Assembly: GCA_014607495.2 (NCBI GenBank) | Contig: CP053148.1 | Span: 868,001 to 932,000 of the forward strand | From: Carposina sasakii | Taxonomy: Eukaryota; Arthropoda; Insecta; Lepidoptera; Carposinidae | Direction: 5' to 3' | DNA length: 64,000 nt | Shown: piece after piece, positions 55,594-64,000 of the stretch | Layout of the letters: every line of letters starts with the position of its first letter | Position numbering within the stretch: the first letter of the stretch is position 1 | The notes under the pieces: generated by a model | The model's database searches: none | Seen by the model: only the letters and a program-made list of their open reading frames with translations | Told to the model about the DNA's origin: nothing | Made by a program: the position numbers and the translations under genes

Positions 55594-58500
55594 AATATAA
55601 AATGCAATATGCTACTAACTCAACCCCACATATCGGGGTCCAAAATCAATACAAATCACTTCGGGAGAAACAAAAAGAAGACCTAAAATATTTTGTAAAT
55701 ATTTATGAATAGTTATAACTATAAATCTATTTTACAGATTAGCACGGCTTATTGGAAGTATAATAAAAGCCAGTGCTTTTTATAAAACTACGAGATATAA
55801 TACTTCACGAATTTCTGATTGGCGGTAGTTTGCAGTACCTGGCGATAAATATTGTATCGAGTTCGACCTTTGGAAGGAGATAGTCGGCAGTTTTAGGCTT
55901 CATAGAGCGTTATCTTTGTCGCATGATTCGCACCTACTCTTAGCAATTGCACATGCATTTACAAATGTAATGAACAGGGCTTTAGGAGCTGGTGAAACAT
56001 TTTGTAAATAAAATGCACCTAAATGTATTTTCTTTCTGAAGCATGAGACACGAAATACAATATTTATCGCCGGGTAGGTACTGTAATATAAGTGTTCAGA
56101 TAGTTTAGTTCTTTGTAGGGAACTGACACATGGGTAATATTCGGGTACGATTCTAAAAATCCTCTTTTTTCTGTTTATCTATAATATTTTTTTAAATTGA
56201 TAATAAATACACAGCTGTTATCCAATCAAAATTCGCGGAGCGGTAAAAATAGTCTTCACCTAAGTAACTTACACCAATTTCAAATAAACTTATATAAGAC
56301 TAAAAAAAAACAAAAAGTTACATAGATTTACTTGCATTGCTGATGTTTTAAATTATGTGAGAAAAAAGGTACAATCCATCGAATTATGTAGTTTGTTTTA
56401 TTTGTTTTTTTGAGTCTAGTTTATACAAATCTGTTGAATTATAAATAGCTCTATTATTAAAATACAATATTAATGAGAAACAATGTTGAAATATAGGTGA
56501 TTGATGTAGTATATATTATAAAGAAATATATTAGTTAAATATTATCAACATTATATACTGTACTATTTTTAAATACTCACGATATTGAATTACTAGTAAA
56601 TTGAAACATTTAATTTATTTTGAACACACATTATGACATTTATTACGGTTATTACATCTATTATAATGATGAAATTTTATTTATTAGACATTGGTGTAAG
56701 GTAATTCTAGAAAGTGCGTACTTAGTCTAATTTAGTACACAAAAATAAGTTTATATAGACACATAATAATTGGTGTAAATTTCTATAAAATCCAATATGG
56801 TTACATAAATAATTTTAATTGCACAAAAAATGAAGAATAAAAAGAAAAATAATTTTTATTTTACATAATTTATGTATAATATTCTATACTACTAAATACG
56901 CACTGTTGTTATTAATAAGTATAGGTTTTTTTTCTTCGAATATGATATTATTGTATAAGCCGATCGAATCAAAAGCCCAAATAATGGAATGTACGTTGGT
57001 AAATTAAAATAGCCAAAAATGTGTTGACATTTTCGATAACAATACTTTGATATAAAATTAAATGGTAAATTAAAAGTCAGCCTTAATGAAGAATTAAAAA
57101 ATAATAAAGAGAATAGAAAATAAATTTGTGATGTTAATAAAATTTAATAATACTTTTTTTTTAACTCAATAGGCTTATACACCGAATCCTATCTACAGGT
57201 TGATTCTTTATTACACAGCCGCATATTTTTAATATTAAGTTATATTGTTTATTATTTACTTCGTAACTAGTCGGTAGAACGTCAATATATTTAATTATAC
57301 ATAAATTTATATTGTATATTATACTTTAACTACGTCTACTAAATATGCATATACCAGATATAGTGCATACTTTATATAATAGTAGGTACATAATATCTAA
57401 TCACACCTAACAACCGCTTTAAGCACATTTTAATGACCGATATATTATCAGAAATATAAAATAATCGAAATATCAGAAAGTTAATATTATAAAAACTGTT
57501 TAAAATCCGCGAAAACTGGAAGATGGTTTAAATTCGAATCAGATGTATGTACTTTTAGTTTATTACGATTAGGCTATGCCTAGGTTATTTTATTTTGTTT
57601 TTCGAGAAGTCAATACTTTTAGGGCTTTCTTAAGAGAAATCTTCACTTTTCAAGTACTATTTATATCGATTTTATTTATGAAATTAGTGTATTTTACAGG
57701 CTATATACTTTTCGAAGGACATTAAAAAAGTGCAACGGTCGTCTATACATCATTTCTATATACGTTTTCCTAATGATCATGTTATCTATATTAATATACT
57801 ATATTTATGTCAAATAAGTTATGAATCACATTTAATATTTTAGCTTATTTTCAATTCATACATTGCACACCTTATTTAAAAATCAATGAATACAAACAAA
57901 TAAAAAAATATTTTTAAGTGAAAATTATTTATAAATTCTGTAATTTAGTTAGATAGTTATAACATAATATAATAGAAATGAAAATGTGAGATTAACATTA
58001 TATCAGAAAAAATCTTTTATGATTTATAATATAACATACGAGTACACCTACAAAATAAATTGTTTTTTTTTTTCATTTCTTACTCTACCAATTTATAATT
58101 TCTTGTTTTATTACGCAAAATACATAAACATGGAAAGCAACGATTTGATTTTTTAGGTATTAAAATACCTAACAACCTTTTTTATATTAATCGCACCATT
58201 CTATTAGAAAACAGAACATTATTAAGATATAAAGTTTTTATACTACAGTATGTATTTTGTCAAAACTGGCTAGAGTAAGTTAATAATATACATATAAGCT
58301 AATAAAAAATTTTCATTTATAAAATTTGTGCATTTTGGCAGTGGTTGACGTAGCTTGTGATTATGTTCAAATTTTTATAATTAAAGCTTTTGTGGAAATA
58401 AATACTTTTTTTTTATTTTCCAATTATTTAATATTTACCTACTTTCTTAACTGTTTTTTTTACAAGTATATCAAACCGTTGTATACAGTTAACAATATAA

Positions 58501-60290
58501 ATTAGTGTAAGGTGAAAATGCTTTTTTAGTCTATTTAAATTTTTCATTCAATCCCGAGATCTTTTGACAATAAACAAGTCAAGCATTGTTGCATAGTTAA
58601 TACATAACAAGAAAATTTCGTCTATATCTAAAAAAAATATAATAACGTTACATCAATATGGGCGCCATATTCACATACAAAAATGTATATTTACTTATAA
58701 TAACACAAAAGTAAAGAAACACCCATTTTGTGTCTTTGTTCGTAATATATGTATATTTAATTAGCAACACGAATACACGGCGTACTTTAAAAGATTTTTC
58801 TAGATAATATTTCTTCTAAAACTCAAGCTTTTACCGTTTACTACACCAGGATAACTGCGACACCCTGTGTGTGCAATTATGCAACCAAAAATCATCGAGA
58901 TTCAAATTTTATAACACGTATTAAAATTAATAATATTACCACACTGCATTTGCTGCAAATTACTCAATTTTCACGAAAAAGACATGCTCTGAAACGGATA
59001 CCACAACCCATATTATGGTACTAAAAATGTTTCTACCTCACTTGTATTTTAAACTATAAAGCTACTGGTACACGAGTACACCAAATGGCGCTTCAAATCA
59101 TCGATAGATGGCGTTGTTATTTCAAAATTCTAACCTGTGCTTTCGGCTACATTAGCGACTGTGTTTAGAATCAACTTGTTATGTCTTCATACACCTAGCT
59201 AAATAAACAAGACCCTGTAGGCTAGATTTGGAAAATGTTTATAATCTATTAAAATGCTAGGTGTGCAAAGGCATTGATTCCCTGTGCAGACTGTTAAAGC
59301 ATTTTTAATATTTAACACGAAAAAAAATAAGAAACACTGCACAGTGACTGAACGGAATGGAAGAGTAAACAAGAAATAGCTTAAAAGTAAATATAAAATC
59401 GCCTAGTACGAACGAACAAAACCTAAGCCTACACATAAACGTAGTATAAAATAAACATGTCGACAGCAGGAAAAGTCTGTTATACTCCCTTAAAAAAAAT
59501 CTACAACAAATAGCAACTTGTAACGTATTGCAAAATTTTAATGTAGGATTTTTTAAAGCTTAATAAACGATTTCCGTAGACAACGGACGAATTAAATGAT
59601 AAACGTGTTAAGGCTGCGCCACACTTAGACTTTCCCTCGCCGTCGACAGAATCAGGTAACGCGATGCACATCAACTAAGCTTACCAAATAAGATTGTGCT
59701 CGGCGTCGGTGGGACTTGTAACCGAACATCCCGCAAACGGATAAATAACTATGTGACGAACAAATGCAGGTCGACGGATACCGAGCGTTCGTCGGTCTAA
59801 TACTTCACACTCGCAACGTGTTACGGGATGTCGGAAACTTAGTGCGATGTAAATTCGAACGAACGCTCACACGAACGCGCAACGAACAACGTCGCGCGCT
59901 CGCCCCGCTATAATGGCACAACGCGAACGCCCGACGCTATGCGACCGGACGACATAAAATAACCTCTCTGTACACAAAGCTTACAAAAAATTACACAATA
60001 AACAACGGCAAATATAAATCGTTTCCTTAATGCAACAAAGAGTCGTAACGATAAAGAGGCCGGTGCCGAAACGTGAGAGATAAAATTTTGACAAACAAAG
60101 TGCAAATGAGTTGACTGACATTCTTTGGCTTCGCTGGGACCGCCCGCACCGGCGCGCCTCACATCGTCCGCTTTAAAATCACATAACCTAAAAACTGGAT
60201 CAGTTGGGGCGAGGCGCTGGGTGGAGGAACTGGGGTCGTGGATCAGTTTTTCCTCTTACGTTTGCGGGGTGGGGGCGGCGGGGTCGCGGG
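55588..60290 (-). other. luna: Probable long 3' UTR of luna, free of recognisable transposons
   Basis: Downstream of the luna stop, about 4.7 kb contains none of the repeat families that fill the rest of the window and no coding frame. The first ~0.7 kb is GC-moderate, the rest strongly AT-rich with many ATTTA-like words. Several minus-strand AATAAA signals occur (for example near 58410), so alternative poly(A) sites are likely. I set the limit at the last good signal (55588). The UTR reading is inference. Confidence 0.5.
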
Positions 60291-60482
<192 letters not shown>

Positions 60483-60721
60483 TTATATAAGCTACAATAA
60501 TACGTTATACGAGGATGTAGACATGGCATTAATTAACTAAATATTTTTATTGTGACAAGTCATTTTAGCCTAAACTAAGACTAAGGCTCACATGAACCAA
60601 GTTCTCGAGTCTAAAAACTTAACATTTTCAATAAAGTAATATCAAAAGGTTTATCAATGAATTCATTAGCCGAAACCTTTTTCCTTAAAATAGCAAATCT
60701 AATCAATCTTCTTCTTCTATA

Positions 60722-61076
60722 TCTATAGGTACATATAATAAAAATGTAACGGATCGCTGTCTGTACATGAAAGATACTCGTATATGAGAAAAATATTATA
60801 GGAGACCTTTTAGAATAGATTTATTTTAGAATTTCTTTATTTTATCAACGCAATAGTACCCAAAATAATGATTTTTGGAATTGTTGTCTGTTTCTCTGTG
60901 CGTTTGTGCACAGAGAAGGTTGAACCGATTTTGATGCAGTTTTCAGGAATATATTGTGACAGGTTGCACTTAACATATAGGGTACTTTTTATCCCCGGAA
61001 AATGTTTTCATCTGTATAATTTCGACATATTGTTTTTTGTGAAGTCCACGCGGACGGAGTCGCGGGCGTCTACTAG
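60722..61076 (+). mobile_element. Non-autonomous Helitron-like element in the luna intron
   Basis: Starts A|TCTATAG and ends with the hairpin-bearing CGCGGACGGAGTCGCGGGC followed by CTAG|T. Same family as the copies at 550 and 10185 (shared start ACATATAATAAAAATG). Confidence 0.8.
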
Positions 61077-61362
61077 TCTAGAATAAATAATCAGAGTCTA
61101 GTCAATTCCATCCAACTTAGCACCCGATCAAATTGTACCGTCAATCAACCCAACGAAACACCTTACTCCATTTTAATTGTTCTGTCAGTCATATCAAAAC
61201 GCATACGATAGCCCACTTGTAAAAAATTGTCCGCTTTCAGTCTTCAGCCTGGGAGATCTGGGGCTGATAGGTACCTCTTAATTACTGCGCCCATTGTTTA
61301 GCCTCCCCTTTTGTACTGCAGACCTCAGGCTGTGAGCCAGTACGCTGGACTGGCTTTAATAA

Positions 61363-62144
61363 AAAAAACCGGCCAAGTGCGAGTCGCACTCGCGAGTTAA
61401 GGGTTCCATACCATTGACTGGGTAAATAACAGTAGGTACACATTTTTCACATGATGATGATGATGAACCTTTTTAGGTTTTTGTATAGGAGCCCCATTTA
61501 ATATTTATTTTATTATAATTTTATTATTTATAGTAAAAATACAACTTAGTATATTATGTGAATATTTTAGAGCCTACCTGTTGCCATTATTGATATCGAG
61601 CAAAAAAGAAAAAAAAACGCGTTTGTTGTATGAGAGGATCCATAAATATTTATTTTATTTATTTGTATTTGTTATAGCGCCAATAGTAATAAATCATCAT
61701 CATTTACAGCCCTGAGAAGTCCACTGTTGGACATAGGCCTCCCCCAACAACCTCCACTCCGACCGGTCGGAAGCAGCCTGCATCCAACCGACGCCCGCAA
61801 CCTTGGCCAGGTCATCCGTCCACCTCGCGGGTGGCCTTCCCACGCCACGATACGTGGTATCCACTCTAGAACTAGAGTCGGACTCCATCGGCCATCAGTT
61901 CTTCGAGCTATGTGCCCTGCCCATTGCCACTTGACACAGTAATAAATAATTTGTGAAAATTGTAACAGTCTAGCTATCGCGGTTCTTGAGATACAGTGTA
62001 AAGAAGGAATACTACACTATATAATAATACTATATATACTCGTACTAGGTCTAGGTGACAGACAGACGGATGGACATATAGACAGACAGCAAAGTTTTAG
62101 TAATAGGGTCCTGTTTTTACCCTTTGGGTACGGAACCCTAAAAA
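61363..62144 (+). repeat. CCGGCCAAGTGCGAGT repeat interrupted by the RTE fragment
   Basis: Starts CCGGCCAAGTGCGAGTCGCA and ends GGGTACGGAACCCTAAAAAG, a repeat common in Lepidoptera. The RTE insertion at 61695-61937 divides it. Superfamily unknown to me. Confidence 0.6.
61695..61937 (-). mobile_element. 5'-truncated RTE-type LINE with 10-bp target duplication
   Basis: AGTAATAAAT is duplicated at 61685-61694 and 61938-61947. The minus strand encodes the C-terminal end of an endonuclease/reverse transcriptase protein (PPARWTDDLAKVAGVGW, then LLGEAYVQQWTSQG and a stop). The 3' end has a GATGATG tail. Clean boundaries make this the reference for the other fragments of the family. Confidence 0.85.
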
Positions 62145-64000
62145 GCGTGCGGTCGACGAAGCCGTCAAGAGCGAAGTTTGCAATTAGCACGATCTTTCTT
62201 CAAATCACAACCAGAGCTACTTCTTAATGAAACGAAAATGAAAAACATGGTACATTTTAATGCAGAACCATTTTATTTCGATTTTAATGCGGCAAAAATT
62301 AAATTTCACAAAAATATTTATATCTATAAGTGAGCTATATTTACAGAATCGTGTCTTTCTAATGATCTTCCAATATTTAGATTTTGTAAAGATTCTAGTA
62401 ATCTAAACTAAGCTTCCATTTTCTTGATTGAACATTAATCTATTGCCTATTAATTTTAGCTCATGAATTATAATTAATAAATGGGATAATTATCAATCTT
62501 AGTGTAGTGAGTGGGAGAACTTAATAACTCCTGAGGGATATTCCATATACTTGATTACAAAACCACAGTATAAAATTAAACTGTTTCACTCTTCTATCCT
62601 CAGAGAAAACTTTGTCGATAAAATCTTAAACTATTACAAGCGACATTTTATGAATGAATATGAATATGTTCTTACAGTATAACCAGATCTGGTAATTTTT
62701 TAATCAGAGTATCCACTTCAATCTAAGCGGGCTCTATTTCAGCTTCTCACGGACCCTATTTTGCAGAAAAAATAATTAATAGTACGTTTAAAACTTTATA
62801 GTGACAGGCAACCACAAGCACTAAAACCCTTTTTAATTATAATCCCTCTACATCTAGTTTTAGCGCTGACAAAGAAGAGAGGGATCAAAGCCGCGGACAA
62901 ATTAATTGCCCGAAGCCAGCTCATTTGAACAATAACTAAAACTCCGTCTAATATTACAAGCTGCACTAAGCCCTAAATTGAATATTCACATCTCAATTAA
63001 TCTCACATGAATCACACAAATGCTGGCCATAATTCCCTTCGCTCAAAGCTGACAGGTTAACTATGTGTCGAATCATCGGAGATTGCATGTCGTACACAGG
63101 TCGACTGGAATATGCAGGAGCAGCTATGTAATGCTTAGTACACCGTAAAGTCGTGTGCATGACGGCACAAAAATATTCTGCAAACTACTAACGAACACAG
63201 AACTAGTTAAAAATATTTGGAAGCAATTTGTATGGGGCGGCCGATGTATGGTATGTGCAATATGCTACTTTTTCTGATACCGAGTTGTTGTAACTCACGT
63301 GGCTGCAAAACTAGAACCTAACGCTTTGCAAATTTACGATCATTTGAACGGATGATGGTGCTTTTCGTATTTGAGCAGTGATATGATTATATAAGCGGGA
63401 TTATAAGTAAATGCAAAGAAAAAGCATGAGTTAATCTATGCAAAAGTAATACTTTTTTTAGACCAGATATGAAACTAAAATCTTATTATCTTATCTCAAG
63501 TTTGTCTGTGTCAAATTATGACAATAGATGCCCAGCTTTAAGATTGCGTATGTTTTGAACCGGCGACATTATTTGAGCTTCTGTTTGTTGCTTCATATTT
63601 TGACCACTGTCAAGAATCTAGTCATAATTTTAATTATGTGTTTGAGGTTATTCTTCGTTCAAGTAAATACAGCTTTATGAATGCGACGCGGGAGCAATCT
63701 CGGTGAAATGCCATCCAATTCATGAAGTTCCAAACATTGAGTGCGCATACCTATCACTCCTGGTTGACAGTGTCTTTGATATTGGCCTCCTTTGTCTTAG
63801 TCTGAAGCCAATTAATTGGCTTCATACATAAAGACTGAATGGATGTGCCGGCTGTACCGATAAGCTTATTTTCTTGACGCGTGTTTTATGTGGGTAGATT
63901 ATTGTTTGTTATGAAAATTGAGAACTTCGTGACGATTTTTTTTTTGTATCTATATTTTAACGAAACAATTTTACAGTTACTATTAAAATTTTTTGTCTAC

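Overview
The window looks like a piece of a moth or butterfly (Lepidoptera) genome. It is AT-rich, intergenic or intronic over most of its length, and packed with repeats I recognise as typical of Lepidoptera: Helitron-like elements ending in the hairpin-plus-CTAG terminus (..GTCGCGGGC..CTAG|T), tRNA-headed SINEs, 5'-truncated RTE-type LINE ends with GAT/GAA tails, and many small inverted-repeat elements. Only one host gene is certain: the last coding exon of a Kruppel-like factor of the KLF6/7 (luna) type at 60291-60466 on the minus strand. Its probable long 3' UTR runs leftwards to about 55588, and its upstream intron fills the rest of the window to the right.

Layout. 1-32.8 kb: no convincing host gene. 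It holds Helitron copies, SINEs, LINE fragments (15.7, 21.2, 23.6-24.3 kb), several miniature inverted-repeat elements (3.6, 7.2, 12.4, 16.2, 30.7 kb) and a near-perfect 136-bp hairpin at 13.7 kb. Two weak coding candidates lie at 14.9-15.3 kb. 32.8-43.9 kb: a three-level nest. A dispersed repeat (32826-33219) is the left flank of a large terminal-inverted-repeat DNA transposon (33224-43880, perfect 33-bp ends). An intact Ty3/Gypsy LTR retrotransposon (34112-39332) has landed inside that transposon's intron. 44-54.5 kb: more SINE/LINE fragments, a small hAT-like element with an 8-bp target duplication (50.4 kb), and a chain of Helitrons (51.8-54.2 kb). The chain includes two nearly identical ~0.8-kb copies in inverted orientation, each carrying the C-terminal end of a Helitron helicase. 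55.6-60.3 kb: a long stretch without recognisable transposons, read as the luna 3' UTR. 60.5-64 kb: luna intron with one Helitron and one RTE fragment nested in an older repeat.

The most interesting object is the DNA transposon at 33224-43880. By splicing a 31-codon first exon (33914-34008) to a long second exon (39852-42777) it would encode an intact ~1006-residue protein. This has a Cys-rich region, an acidic triad candidate (D..., D-S-C-T-G-Q-N, H-A-T-I-E) and an AT-hook-like patch. Short copies of a GGCTTTTACGCC-like motif are scattered near both ends and in the intron, as expected for transposase binding sites. Its flanks are ATAT on both sides. The protein resembles a family of large uncharacterised insect proteins (I believe the DUF7869 type). 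The 4-bp flank would fit a Sola-like superfamily, but that assignment is inference. The Gypsy copy is in the same orientation, has an intact 1590-codon Gag-Pol frame and nearly identical LTRs, and leaves the host transposon's exons unbroken.
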